A stretch of 30,319 nucleotides of DNA, from positions 1 to 30,319 of the forward strand of contig DATHBP010000007.1 in assembly GCA_035296085.1 (NCBI GenBank). Direction: 5' to 3'. Below, piece by piece: positions 1 to 11,367 of this stretch. Source of the stretch: DATHBP01 sp035296085 (lineage in GTDB: Bacteria > Actinomycetota > Actinomycetes > Propionibacteriales > Nocardioidaceae). Position 1 is the stretch's first letter. Every line of letters starts with the position of its first letter. Below the pieces are notes generated by a model that was not told where the DNA came from, did no database searches, and saw only the letters and a program-made list of their open reading frames with translations. Both the position numbers and the translations under genes were made by a program.

Positions 1-123
1 TTGCTCACGTGTTACTCACCCGTTCGCCGCTCGTGTACTCCCGAAGGAGCCTTACCGCTCGACTTGCATGTGTTAAGCACGCCGCCAGCGTTCGTCCTGA
101 GCCAGGATCAAACTCTCCATTGA
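1..123 (-). rRNA. rrs: 16S ribosomal RNA, 5' end (partial)
   Basis: Read on the minus strand, bases 116 downward begin AGAGTTTGATCCTGGCTCAG, the universal 5' segment of bacterial 16S rRNA. This is followed by the actinobacterial-style first helices, with a CTCCTTCGGGAG tetraloop stem and then GGCGAACGGGTGAGTAACACG. The 5' boundary at about 123 is set by counting back from E. coli position 8 and may be off by a few bases. Only about 123 nt are present; the gene runs off the left edge of the window, so 23S and 5S presumably follow outside. The sequence is compatible with many actinomycete orders and cannot place the genus. Confidence 0.98.
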
Positions 124-131
124 AATCTTTC

Positions 132-157
132 GAAGTCCGCCCGAAGGCGGATTCTTC
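132..157 (-). other. Hairpin just upstream of mature 16S
   Basis: A near-perfect inverted repeat: TCCGCC, then a CGAA loop, then GGCGGA, extended by GAAG and CTTC arms. It ends about 10 nt before the inferred mature 16S end. Such structures in rRNA leaders usually take part in RNase III processing or in leader-16S folding. That role is inferred from position only. There is no U-tract, so it is not a plain intrinsic terminator. Confidence 0.5.
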
Positions 158-266
158 AACAGAACAGTTCTCCTGACGAGAGTATTACCATTTCTCATCC
201 AGGAATCCGTGACGTCTGCCAGGCCGAGGCCGGACCGACGTCGACGGGGCATTGCTGATTTCGTCG

Positions 267-293
267 ACTTTTGGCACGCTGTTGAGTTCTCAA
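267..293 (-). promoter_or_regulatory. boxA-like antitermination element of the rRNA leader
   Basis: The minus strand carries GAGAACTCAACAGCGTG followed by CCAAAAGT. This matches the conserved actinobacterial rRNA leader element, known from mycobacteria and streptomycetes, that lies between the last promoter and 16S and works as a boxA for Nus-factor antitermination. It sits about 50 nt downstream of the expected start of promoter P2 and about 145 nt upstream of 16S, the usual arrangement. The sequence match is seen directly; the function is from the family. Confidence 0.75.
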
Positions 294-348
294 GTATCGG
301 GCGCGCCCCTACCCAGTCTCTCGACCGGGCATCGGGGGCAGCCCCACT

Positions 349-377
349 AAGTTACCTGCCGGCGTGCCGGCAGTCAA
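349..377 (-). promoter_or_regulatory. rRNA operon promoter P2 (proximal)
   Basis: On the minus strand the -35 TTGACT (377-372) and -10 TAACTT (354-349) are separated by exactly 17 bp, a near-consensus housekeeping-sigma promoter. Transcription would start near 342, giving a leader of about 220 nt that contains the boxA-like element. The spacer holds GCCGGC-AC-GCCGGC (371-358), an inverted repeat inside the RNA polymerase footprint. Confidence 0.75.
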
Positions 378-448
378 ACTCCGCGGGGCCTCCCGGTCGG
401 GCGCCCGGCGGGCTGCCTTGCGCCCCGGCACGGCGGGAGGAACGGTCT

Positions 449-477
449 AGGTTACGCCCCCGTCCGGATGGAGGCAA
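449..477 (-). promoter_or_regulatory. rRNA operon promoter P1 (distal)
   Basis: The -35 TTGCCT (477-472), a 17-bp spacer and the -10 TAACCT (454-449) lie on the minus strand, 40 bp after the tyrS stop codon. The pattern TTGNCT-N17-TAACYT is the same as in P2, and the two promoters are offset by exactly 100 bp. Tandem promoters are usual for actinomycete rRNA operons. Bases 378-448 between the two promoters and 478-516 behind tyrS hold no other feature I can support; no intrinsic terminator for tyrS is visible. Confidence 0.6.
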
Positions 478-516
478 CCCGCGCGCCGGTCGTTTCGGCG
501 GCGTCACTTCGGCGGG

Positions 517-1794
517 CTAGCGGCGCAGCTCCACACCCGCGACGGTGCGCTTGCCGCGCCGGAGCACCAGCCAGCGGCCGTGCAGCAGCTGCTCGACGTG
601 CGGCCGGGCGTCGGCGTCGTCGAGGCGGACGTTGTTGAGGTAGGCCCCACCTTCGTTGACCGCCCGGCGAGCGGCTGAGCGGCTCGGCACCAGCGCGGTG
701 GCGACGAACAGGTCGGTGGCCGTGGGGAGCTCGTCCCCTGCCTCCACCTGGATGTGCGGCACTTCGGCCAGCGCGGCGTGGAGCGTGCGCTCGTCGACCG
801 CACCGAGATCGCCGTCTCCGAACAGCGCGGAGGCCGCTACCCGCGCGCGCGCCGCTTCGTCCTCGCCATGAACCAAGGCGGTCACATCGTCGGCGAGCGC
901 CCGCTGTGCCTCCCGCTGCCCCGGGCGAGTAGCCAGCGAGTCGCCGAGCTCGGTGATCTCCTCCGCGCTGCGGAAGGTGAAGAACCGCAAGAGCGCGAGA
1001 ACCTCGCTGTCGGCCGCGTTGAGAAAGAACTGGTGAAAGGCGTAAGGGGACGTCAGCGCCGGGTCCAGCCAGATCGTGCCGGACTCCGTCTTGCCGAACT
1101 TCGAGCCGTCGGCCTTGGTTATCAACGGAGTGGCGAACGCATGCACGCGGGCACCCTCCACCCGACGGATCAGCTCGACGCCGGCGGTGATGTTGCCCCA
1201 TTGGTCGCTGCCGCCGGACTGCAAAGTGCAGCCAAAGCGCCGGAACAGCTCCAGATAGTCCATCGCCTGCAACAGCACATAGCTGAACTCGGTGTAGCTG
1301 ATGCCGCCCCGCTCGAGCCGGGTACGAACCGCGTCGCGGTCGAGCATCCGGTTGACGGAGAAGTGCTTACCGATGTCACGCAGGAAGTCGAGCGTGACCA
1401 GGTCGCGGGTCCACTCGTAGTTGTCCACGACGACGGCGGCTGCGGAGCCCGAGAAGTCGAGAAACCGCTCCAGCTGACCGCGGAGGTGCCTGCTCCACTC
1501 GGCTACGGTCTCGGCCGGGTTGAGCCGGCGTTCGCCGCTGTCCTTGGGGTCGCCGATGAGTCCTGTCGCACCGCCCACGATCCCGAGCGGCCGGTGCCCG
1601 GCGAGCTGGAGGCGTCGCAGCGTGAGGATCTGGAGCAGGTTTCCCATGTGCAAGCTGGGCGCGGTGGGGTCGAAGCCGCAGTAGCCAGTCACCTGACCGG
1701 TCGACAAGGCCGCGCCCAGCGCCCCCACGTCGGTCGACTGCCCGACGAGCCCGCGGGCCGCGAGATCGTCGAGGAGCGGCGGCGTACTGGTCAC
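517..1794 (-). CDS. tyrS: Tyrosyl-tRNA synthetase
   Basis: A class Ic aminoacyl-tRNA synthetase of 425 residues that charges tRNA-Tyr with tyrosine in the cytoplasm. The HIGH-type signature is HMGN (residues 49-52) and the KMSKS-type signature is KFGKT (232-236). The tyrosine pocket region GGSDQWGNI is near 194-202. An S4 RNA-binding domain fills the C-terminus (about 355-420). The start is the GTG at 1794 because a good Shine-Dalgarno, GGAAGGGA, lies just upstream; the reading frame stays open farther upstream but there it overlaps mpg. It is 17 bp downstream of mpg and last in a run of minus-strand genes, directly ahead of the rRNA promoters. Length and motifs are normal. Confidence 0.97.
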   Translation of the reverse strand: MTSTPPLLDDLAARGLVGQSTDVGALGAALSTGQVTGYCGFDPTAPSLHMGNLLQILTLRRLQLAGHRPLGIVGGATGLIGDPKDSGERRLNPAETVAEWSRHLRGQLERFLDFSGSAAAVVVDNYEWTRDLVTLDFLRDIGKHFSVNRMLDRDAVRTRLERGGISYTEFSYVLLQAMDYLELFRRFGCTLQSGGSDQWGNITAGVELIRRVEGARVHAFATPLITKADGSKFGKTESGTIWLDPALTSPYAFHQFFLNAADSEVLALLRFFTFRSAEEITELGDSLATRPGQREAQRALADDVTALVHGEDEAARARVAASALFGDGDLGAVDERTLHAALAEVPHIQVEAGDELPTATDLFVATALVPSRSAARRAVNEGGAYLNNVRLDDADARPHVEQLLHGRWLVLRRGKRTVAGVELRR

Positions 1795-1811
1795 GTATCG
1801 TCCCTTCCTGG

Positions 1812-5917
<4,106 letters not shown>

Positions 5918-5918
<1 letters not shown>

Positions 5919-7069
5919 CAGATGTCCAACCCGAAGGCCAGCGGGAAGCGGACGTCACCCTCCGCCATGTCGCGCATGTCCTCGACGCCAGAGCGGAACA
6001 TCAAGGCCCGCTCGAGCCCCATCCCGAACGCGAACCCGGAGTAGCGGTGCGGGTCGATGCCACAGGTGGTGAGCACGCGGGGGTTGACCATGCCGCAGCC
6101 GCCCCACTCGATCCAGCCCTCGCTGGCGCAGGTACGACAGGGGCGGTCGGGGTTGCCCACGGAGGCCCCGTCACACACGAAGCAGGAGATGTCGAGCTCA
6201 GCGCTCGGCTCGGTGAACGGGAAGTACGAGGCGCGCAGCCGGGTGCGCAACCGGCTCGGACCACCGTCCGTTCCATGGGCCGCGCTCGCCTCGGGTCCGC
6301 CGAACAGGGCCTGAACGAAGTGGTCCAGCGTTCCGCGCAGGTGCGCCATCGTGAGGCCCTCGTCGATCGCGAGGCCCTCGACCTGGTGGAAGACCGGCGC
6401 GTGCGTCGCGTCGAGCGGGTCGGCGCGGAACGTCCTCCCGGGGGCGACGATGTAGATCGGTGGCTCTCGGGTGAGCATGGTGCGGGCCTGGACCGGGGAC
6501 GTGTGCGTGCGCAGCACGAGCCCCGAGTCGACCGGCTCGACGAACAGCGTGTCGTGCATGGATCGGGCCGGATGGTCGGGCCCGAGGTTGAGGGCGTCGA
6601 AGTTGAGCCAGGCGGCCTCGAGCTCCGGCCCCTCCGCGACCTCCCAGCTCATGGCGACGAAGATGTCGGCGATCCGCTCCTGGATCGTGGTGAGCGGGTG
6701 GCGGGCGCCGACCGGGTCGCGGTCCCACGGCAAGGTGACGTCGACGGCTTCGTCGGCGAGGATGCGCGCCTCGTGCTCGGCGGCGAGCTCTTCGAGGCGG
6801 CGCTCCAGCGCCTCCGCCACCTCGCGGCGAGCTGCGCCCACCCGCACGCCGGCATCCTTGCGAGCCTGCGGCGGCAGCGCACCGATCTCCCGGTTGGCAC
6901 GTGCGAGCGGGGAGCGGTCACCGGCATGCGCGAGGCGTACGTCCTTGAGCTCGTCGAGGCTCACGGCAGCGGCGATTGCTGCCAGCGCTTCGTCCCGCGC
7001 CACGGCGAGCTGCGCCGGCTGCAACGCCGCGACTTCGACGGGGTCGAAGTCGGTGTTCGGGCCGGACAT
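5918..7069 (-). CDS. pheS: Phenylalanyl-tRNA synthetase alpha subunit
   Basis: The 383-residue catalytic alpha chain of PheRS. An N-terminal coiled-coil tRNA-binding arm (about 10-105, rich in Ala, Arg and Glu) is followed by the class II core. Motif 1 lies around [17 protein letters not shown]. Motif 2 spans FHQVEG and the region after it. Motif 3 is [13 protein letters not shown] near the C-terminus. The start is the ATG at 7069 with AAAGG upstream; the frame is open farther upstream but carries no family similarity. It forms an operon with pheT through a one-base overlap. The 91-bp gap behind the RNA methyltransferase gene could hold a promoter, but no clear -35/-10 pair was found. Confidence 0.97.
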
Positions 7070-7160
7070 CGCGGACCTTTCGGCGGGGAAGCTCGATTCG
7101 GGTATGGCGGGGGCCACAGTCTGCCGGAAGGACAATGGCGACCCTCCGGTGCGCCGCCGG

Positions 7161-8018
7161 TCACCCCTGGGGCGGCGGTGCGGCCAGCGGCTCTCTGGCC
7201 GAGGCGTGCGCCCGAGCGGAGGCGTACAGGCACACCGCCGCTGCAGCCGCAAGGTTCAGGCTCTCCGCACGACCGTAGATGGGGACGCGGACGACGGCGT
7301 CAGCCAAGGCGCTGACCTCGGGAGGCAAGCCCCAGGCCTCGTTGCCGAAGAGCCAGCCGACAGGCCCGTCGAGCAGCGCCTGCGCGGAGTCGAGATCGGT
7401 CTCGCCGGCGGCGTCCGCTGCCAGCAGGGACAGCCCCGCGCTCCGGAGCACAGACGCCGCCTCCGGGACCGACGCCGCGATGCAGACCGGCAGATGGAAC
7501 AAGCTGCCCGCGCTTGCTCGCACGGCCTTGCCGTTGTAGACGTCCACGCTGGTGCCGGTGAGGACGACGGCGTCCGCGCCGGCGGCGTCCGCGCAGCGAA
7601 TGACCGTGCCGACGTTGCCGGGGTCGCGAACGCTGACACACACCGCCACGAGGCGCAGCGGCCGCGCCGCCAGGTCGCTCAACGGCACGTCGAGATGGCG
7701 GCAGACCGCGACGACGCCCTGCGGCGTCACCGTCTGCGCCAGGGACGCGAGCGCCGCGCCCGAGACGAGGTGCCATGGCACGGCGGTGTCCTGAGCCGCC
7801 CGGCCCAGCTCGGGATGGCGTCGCGCCGCGTCGGCAGTGGCGAAAACCTCGGTCACGGCGCCCGGACAGCCCAGAGCCTCGCGTACGGCCTGAGGACCCT
7901 CGGCGAGGAACAGCCGCTCGGTGGCGCGGACGGAGCGCTTGGCCAGCCGGCGCGCGGCCTTGACGGCCGGGGGGTGCGTCGCGTTCAGCCCTGTCCGTGC
8001 CATGGAGAGCGCCGTCAC
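7161..8018 (-). CDS. SpoU/TrmH-family RNA 2'-O-methyltransferase
   Basis: A 285-residue SPOUT-fold enzyme that would methylate a ribose 2'-OH in tRNA or rRNA with S-adenosylmethionine. The N-terminal substrate-binding domain (about 15-105) shows VKAARRL and [13 protein letters not shown]. The knotted catalytic domain contains [30 protein letters not shown] and the closing [14 protein letters not shown]. Its position directly behind rplT and ahead of pheS is typical in actinomycetes. The target nucleotide cannot be read from the sequence. The start is uncertain: GTG at 8018, 6 bp after the rplT stop, or ATG at 8003. Neither has a strong Shine-Dalgarno, so coupling to rplT is likely. Confidence 0.9.
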   Translation of the reverse strand: MTALSMARTGLNATHPPAVKAARRLAKRSVRATERLFLAEGPQAVREALGCPGAVTEVFATADAARRHPELGRAAQDTAVPWHLVSGAALASLAQTVTPQGVVAVCRHLDVPLSDLAARPLRLVAVCVSVRDPGNVGTVIRCADAAGADAVVLTGTSVDVYNGKAVRASAGSLFHLPVCIAASVPEAASVLRSAGLSLLAADAAGETDLDSAQALLDGPVGWLFGNEAWGLPPEVSALADAVVRVPIYGRAESLNLAAAAAVCLYASARAHASAREPLAAPPPQG

Positions 8019-8024
8019 CAGGGC

Positions 8025-8420
8025 TTACGCCGCCGCGGTGCTGCCCGTCGGCCGCTCGACCTCGACCGGCAGGCTGGCTCTGGCCACCTCGACCAGCGTC
8101 GCGAACGCCGGCGCGTCGTTGACCGCCATCTCGGCCAGCATCTTGCGGTCGACCTCCACGCCGGCCAGGTGCAGTCCTTGGATAAAGCGGTTGTAGGTCA
8201 TGCCGTTGGCTCGTGCCGCAGCGTTGATCCGGGTGATCCACAACCGGCGGAAGTCACCTTTGCGCTTGCGGCGGTCGCGGTAGGAGTAGACCAGCGAATG
8301 GGTGACCTGCTCCTTGGCCTTGCGGTAGAGCCGAGAGCGCTGCCCGCGATAACCGGCAGCGCGCTCCAGCGTCTCGCGACGCTTCTTGTGGGCGTTGACC
8401 GCCCGTTTCACCCGTGCCAC
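8025..8420 (-). CDS. rplT: 50S ribosomal protein L20
   Basis: A 131-residue, very basic protein that binds 23S rRNA early in large-subunit assembly. It has the typical [15 protein letters not shown] start, the long N-terminal helix, and the globular end with [19 protein letters not shown] and [14 protein letters not shown]. The GTG start at 8420 has GAGGAG upstream. It is a little longer than the E. coli protein (118), with a Pro/Thr/Ala tail. It is third in infC-rpmI-rplT, 29 bp after rpmI. In several bacteria L20 represses this operon by binding the leader mRNA; whether that holds here is unknown. Confidence 0.98.
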   Translation of the reverse strand: MARVKRAVNAHKKRRETLERAAGYRGQRSRLYRKAKEQVTHSLVYSYRDRRKRKGDFRRLWITRINAAARANGMTYNRFIQGLHLAGVEVDRKMLAEMAVNDAPAFATLVEVARASLPVEVERPTGSTAAA

Positions 8421-8449
8421 GTCGTACTCCTCGTCCAGTCAGCCGGCGA

Positions 8450-8644
8450 TCAGATGCCGAGCAGTCGTTTGACCTTCTTGGTGTCCGCCTTGGAGACCCC
8501 TTCGGTGCCGGCAAGTCGCCGGGTGTGCGCCGAGGTCTTGCGCTCCAGCTTGTGGCGTCGATTGGCCTTCTGACGCCGCAGCTTGCCGGAACCCGACAGC
8601 TTGATCCGCTTGCCCGCACCGGAGTGCGGCTTCATCTTCGGCAT
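8450..8644 (-). CDS. rpmI: 50S ribosomal protein L35
   Basis: A 64-residue basic ribosomal protein with the family start [13 protein letters not shown], the central [16 protein letters not shown] and the end KKVKRLLG. The ATG at 8644 has AAGGAAGG about ten bases upstream. It lies between infC and rplT, separated from infC by 84 bp that contain a perfect hairpin. Complete and normal in length. Confidence 0.98.
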   Translation of the reverse strand: MPKMKPHSGAGKRIKLSGSGKLRRQKANRRHKLERKTSAHTRRLAGTEGVSKADTKKVKRLLGI

Positions 8645-8695
8645 TGCGCGTTGCCTTCCTTCGTCGTACGGCGACCAATAGGCACCGCAGCAGAG

Positions 8696-8713
8696 GGTCC
8701 ACGCGTGTGGACC
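8696..8713 (-). other. Perfect hairpin between infC and rpmI
   Basis: GGTCCAC, a four-base loop and GTGGACC form a 7-bp perfect stem in the 84-bp infC-rpmI gap, starting 15 bp after the infC stop. No U-run follows on the minus strand, so it is not a classical terminator. A processing site, an mRNA-stability element or a weak attenuator that sets the ratio of IF3 to L35/L20 are possible; this is inference. Confidence 0.5.
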
Positions 8714-8728
8714 TGTCGGTCGATGGGG

Positions 8729-9403
8729 TTATACGCCCGGGTCGAGGTTCTCCGAGGTGCCTCGTGGCTTCTTCGGCGACACGTTCTCGGGACGGCTCGC
8801 CGCCCGCTCGGCGCGCTCAGCGGAGCGGTCAGCCTCCCGGGCCGCCACGACACGGGCCTTGTCGGCGCGGGCGTCGGCTCGAGCCTCGGACTTCTTCTTC
8901 AACGGGCTGAGCACCATCAGCATGTTGCGCCCGTCCTGGCGGGGGGCCGACTCGACGAAGCCCAGGTCGGAGACGTCCTCGGCGAGGCGCTGGAGCAGAC
9001 GAAAACCCAGCTCCGGGCGGTGCTGCTCGCGGCCGCGGAACATGATCGTGATCTTCACCTTGTCACCGGCGCCCAGGAACCGGACCACGTGACCTTTCTT
9101 GGTCGCGTAGTCGTGCGGGTCGATCTTCGGTCGCAGCTTCATTTCCTTGATGACGGTGTTGGTCTGGTTGCGCCGCGCTTCGCGCGCCTTCTGGGCGGTC
9201 TCGTACTTGAACTTGCCAAAGTCCATGAGCTTGCACACCGGTGGGCGTGCCGTTGGCGCCACCTCGACCAGGTCCAGCTCGGACTCTTGGGCTAGGCGCA
9301 GGGCGTCCTCGATGCGGACGATGCCGACCTGCTCGCCGTTGGGTCCGACGAGGCGGACCTCGGGAACTCGGATCCGGTCGTTGACACGAAGCTCTGTGGT
9401 GAT
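8729..9403 (-). CDS. infC: Translation initiation factor IF-3
   Basis: A 224-residue factor that binds the 30S subunit, blocks premature 50S joining and checks the start codon. The N-domain begins [20 protein letters not shown], followed by the linker rich in Lys and Arg ([18 protein letters not shown]) and the C-domain with [18 protein letters not shown] and [16 protein letters not shown]. The start is taken as ATC at 9403. A perfect AGGAGG (9413-9408) lies four bases ahead, family similarity begins exactly there, and no ATG, GTG or TTG fits. Rare AUU/AUC/AUA starts are known for infC and let IF3 limit its own synthesis. The last 40 or so residues form a charged Ala/Arg/Lys/Glu tail beyond the usual end. 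Confidence 0.95.
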   Translation of the reverse strand: MTTELRVNDRIRVPEVRLVGPNGEQVGIVRIEDALRLAQESELDLVEVAPTARPPVCKLMDFGKFKYETAQKAREARRNQTNTVIKEMKLRPKIDPHDYATKKGHVVRFLGAGDKVKITIMFRGREQHRPELGFRLLQRLAEDVSDLGFVESAPRQDGRNMLMVLSPLKKKSEARADARADKARVVAAREADRSAERAERAASRPENVSPKKPRGTSENLDPGV

Positions 9404-9407
9404 GGGT

Positions 9408-9413
9408 CCTCCT
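9408..9413 (-). promoter_or_regulatory. infC Shine-Dalgarno fixing an ATC start
   Basis: AGGAGG, a full anti-16S match, is followed by ACCC and then ATC at 9403-9401. With no ATG, GTG or TTG in frame at a usable distance, this site decides the start of infC and supports a non-canonical initiator. Confidence 0.8.
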
Positions 9414-9645
9414 GCGGTGGTCGTGGGGTGAAGCCTGTTCTGCGACCGCCAGGAGCCCGCTCCTGCTACCTGCTGCGTCGACCATCGCCCCGCCGCCACT
9501 AGGCGGCGCCGCAACCCGACCACCGGCACGGCCGGTCGAGATGGCGAACCCGACGGCGGCTTCGCCGATGCGGGTGGGAGACAGGCTCCGCTTTGGAGGC
9601 CCCCGGCGGCGTCGAGACGGACCAGTGCACCGAGGGCCGGTCGCA
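9414..9645 (-). promoter_or_regulatory. Long structured leader of infC-rpmI-rplT
   Basis: Between a possible -10 and the infC Shine-Dalgarno lie about 230 nt with no plausible gene and several stems on the minus strand. GGCGAA (9566-9561) pairs with TTCGCC (9548-9543). CGCCGCC (9508-9502) pairs with GGCGGCG (9497-9491) around a TAGT loop. AGGAGC (9464-9459) pairs with GCTCCT (9456-9451). Infernal-type leaders bound by L20 are known for this operon in Firmicutes. I cannot tell whether this one is related. It may be a regulatory leader; stems are also common in GC-rich DNA. Confidence 0.45.
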
Positions 9646-9651
9646 CCGCGC

Positions 9652-9657
9652 AGGATA
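9652..9657 (-). promoter_or_regulatory. Candidate -10 element of the infC operon
   Basis: TATCCT on the minus strand, 33 bp past the SseB-like stop codon, is the best -10 match in this gap. No good -35 is found at 16-18 bp; TTGCGC (9688-9683) is 25 bp away. Weak support only. Confidence 0.3.
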
Positions 9658-9689
9658 CCAGCCCACGGCGGACACGACCGCCGCGCAAC

Positions 9690-10211
9690 TCAGCCCCGAC
9701 GGGGGCCCTCCCCGCCTACTCGGCCGACCGGCACTACCCATACCGGCCCACCGGCAGCGTCGACGAGCCGGTGGCCGGCGGCCATATGAGTGAGCTCGTT
9801 GCCCTCGACGACCAGCTGCACCGGCCCGGCGATGTCCACGACCAATGCGGCGGCACCGGCGTCCAGCGCGGCTCGGGCTGCGTCGCGGGTCGCCAGCGGG
9901 ACGGGGCGAGCGGTGCGGGAGTACGCCTGAAGTGCTGCCGCGGACGTGAACGCGAGCAGCGCCGGGCGCTCGTCGCGGCCCCGCACCAGCAGCGCCGCCA
10001 TAGCCGACTGCTTGTCGACCAGCCGGCCCACCTCGTCGGGTTCGACCGCGTCAGCCACGGCCACGACCGGCACGAACACCCGAGCTGCCAGCAACGCGGC
10101 CATCGGCACCTGCCGCGAGCCGCCGGAGGCGTATAACGCCAGTGCCGCGCTGAGCCCGGGATCGGCGCCGCCATCGTCACCGGCGAACGCCGGCTCGGGG
10201 ATGGCGGGCAC
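9690..10211 (-). CDS. SseB-family protein of unknown function
   Basis: A 173-residue cytoplasmic protein resembling the SseB N-terminal domain family, often found beside infC in actinomycetes. It begins [20 protein letters not shown] and contains [25 protein letters not shown] and [19 protein letters not shown], the usual blocks of the family. Its biochemical role is not known. The start is taken as GTG at 10211 from family similarity. A -10-like TACGGT lies 6 bp before it, and no good Shine-Dalgarno is present. An ATG at 10259 in the same frame would add 16 residues and overlap the divergent gene's start region. It precedes infC by 286 bp. Confidence 0.8.
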   Translation of the reverse strand: MPAIPEPAFAGDDGGADPGLSAALALYASGGSRQVPMAALLAARVFVPVVAVADAVEPDEVGRLVDKQSAMAALLVRGRDERPALLAFTSAAALQAYSRTARPVPLATRDAARAALDAGAAALVVDIAGPVQLVVEGNELTHMAAGHRLVDAAGGPVWVVPVGRVGGEGPRRG

Positions 10212-10217
10212 GGCCCC

Positions 10218-10223
10218 ACCGTA
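10218..10223 (-). promoter_or_regulatory. -10 element for a probably leaderless SseB-like mRNA
   Basis: TACGGT fits the actinobacterial TANNNT -10 pattern and ends 6 bp before the GTG at 10211. Transcription would start at or next to the start codon, which fits the lack of a ribosome-binding site. No clear -35. Confidence 0.4.
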
Positions 10224-10259
10224 TGCGGACGTTTCGTGCGGTGTGCGAGGGTAGTTCAC

Positions 10260-10706
10260 ATGCCCGGCTATGGCGCCGTCTTCTGGCTCCCGTTCACGGT
10301 CGGGCTCACCGGTGCCGGTCTGTTCTTGAGCTGGCTCGCATGGCGCCGGCGCGGCCTCGCTGCCGGCCTGCGGGGGCTGTCATTGTCACTGCTGCCGCTC
10401 GTCGCCTACCTCACCGGTCTGTTGCAGCTCGTGTGGCGAGTTGCCGGTGCCGTGGTGTCCTGGGCGACGCACCTCGCGTTCTCGCCCGCGGTATGGATCG
10501 GCATCGCGCTCGCGGCATTCTCGCTCGTGCTGTACGCCGTCTCCAGCCGGCTGGCCGCGCGGGCTCCGGGGCGCCGGATCGAGCGGCCCGGGGGAGCCGA
10601 CGCTCCTCGCACCTCGGTCGAGCGCTCTGCACAGGCGTCGACGCCGGCCGCAGCGGACGAGTTCGACGAGATCGAGGAGCTGTTGCGCAAGCGTGGCATC
10701 AGCTGA
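10260..10706 (+). CDS. Conserved actinobacterial membrane protein
   Basis: A 148-residue protein of unknown function. Hydrophobic segments lie near residues 5-27 (AVFWLPFTVGLTGAGLFLSW), 36-58 (SLSLLPLVAYLTGLLQLVW) and 72-92 (PAVWIGIALAAFSLVLYAV). Together they suggest three membrane helices. A Pro/Ala-rich cytoplasmic linker follows, then an acidic end, DEFDEIEELLRKRGI. The ATG at 10260 has GAGGGTAG upstream. It diverges from the SseB-like gene and overlaps the downstream kinase by 14 bp. Similar small proteins with this acidic tail recur in actinomycetes, often next to this same neighbourhood; no activity is established. Confidence 0.8.
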   Translation: MPGYGAVFWLPFTVGLTGAGLFLSWLAWRRRGLAAGLRGLSLSLLPLVAYLTGLLQLVWRVAGAVVSWATHLAFSPAVWIGIALAAFSLVLYAVSSRLAARAPGRRIERPGGADAPRTSVERSAQASTPAAADEFDEIEELLRKRGIS

Positions 10707-11364
10707 GTCGACGCCGCGGAAGCTGGCGGTCAGAGATCTCGCGCGCCGAGTGCTCGCCGCCTCGCCGACGCTCGGCAACACCAGGCTGGTGTGCATCGAC
10801 GGGCCTGCTGGCTCGGGCAAGACGACGCTCGCCGAAGCCCTGCGCGGCGAGCTTTCAGCGATGCTCTCGCGCTTCGGTGCCGGTTGGCCGGTGCCCGTCA
10901 TCTGCATGGACGAGCTGTACGAAGGCTGGCGGCAAGACCTCGACGACGTGACGCACCGCCTGATCGCTCAGCTGTTGACGCCGATCAGCGAGGGCAGAGC
11001 AGGTCGCTACCAGCGCTACGACTGGATCGCGGAACGATTCGCTGAGTGGCACGACGTGCCCGCAGGTCCGGTGCTCGTGATCGAGGGTGTCGGCTCCGCT
11101 CCGCTTGCCGCTGACGCGCTGATCACGGTGCTCGTCTGGGTGGAGGCGCCCGCGGCCGTACGCCTCGAGCGCGGGCTGCGACGTGACGGCGAAGCGCTGC
11201 GTGACGAGTGGGAACGCTGGATGGTGCACGAGCGCGACCATGCCGAGCGGCAGCGCACCCGCGAACGGGCTGACGTGGTCATCGACGGTGCCGCCGACCC
11301 GGGCCAGGTGGGTGATGCGAGCGCTGGGGACTTCGTGGTCGTTCTGGAGGACCGTCGGCCCTGA
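10693..11364 (+). CDS. P-loop nucleoside kinase-like protein
   Basis: A 223-residue ATP-binding protein of the uridine-kinase/phosphoribulokinase-like P-loop group. Walker A is GPAGSGKTT (37-45), preceded by the beta strand RLVCID. A Walker-B-like strand with acidic residue appears in PVLVIEGVGS, and an Arg-rich lid region follows (VRLERGLRRDGE). It presumably phosphorylates a nucleoside or similar small alcohol; the substrate cannot be read. The GTG start at 10693 lies inside the end of the membrane protein gene, with GAGGAG about 11 bases ahead, so translation is coupled. The gene ends 3 bp from the arcC stop on the other strand, and no terminator is seen between them. Confidence 0.82.
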   Translation: MASAESTPRKLAVRDLARRVLAASPTLGNTRLVCIDGPAGSGKTTLAEALRGELSAMLSRFGAGWPVPVICMDELYEGWRQDLDDVTHRLIAQLLTPISEGRAGRYQRYDWIAERFAEWHDVPAGPVLVIEGVGSAPLAADALITVLVWVEAPAAVRLERGLRRDGEALRDEWERWMVHERDHAERQRTRERADVVIDGAADPGQVGDASAGDFVVVLEDRRP

Positions 11365-11367
11365 GCG

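Noticed and set aside
124..516. A tRNA or short gene in the rRNA leader
   Set aside because: No cloverleaf with a TTC loop was found; the region is explained by two promoters, boxA and a hairpin. The plus-strand 103-codon frame there has no signal.
6471..8573. A 700-codon plus-strand open frame across pheS, the RNA methyltransferase, rplT and rpmI
   Set aside because: It is antisense to four clear genes, is rich in Ala, Arg, Ser and Gly without any domain, and is the kind of long shadow frame expected in high-GC DNA.
9404..9688. A TTG-started N-terminal extension of IF3
   Set aside because: It would hide the perfect Shine-Dalgarno and adds about 95 residues unlike any IF3.
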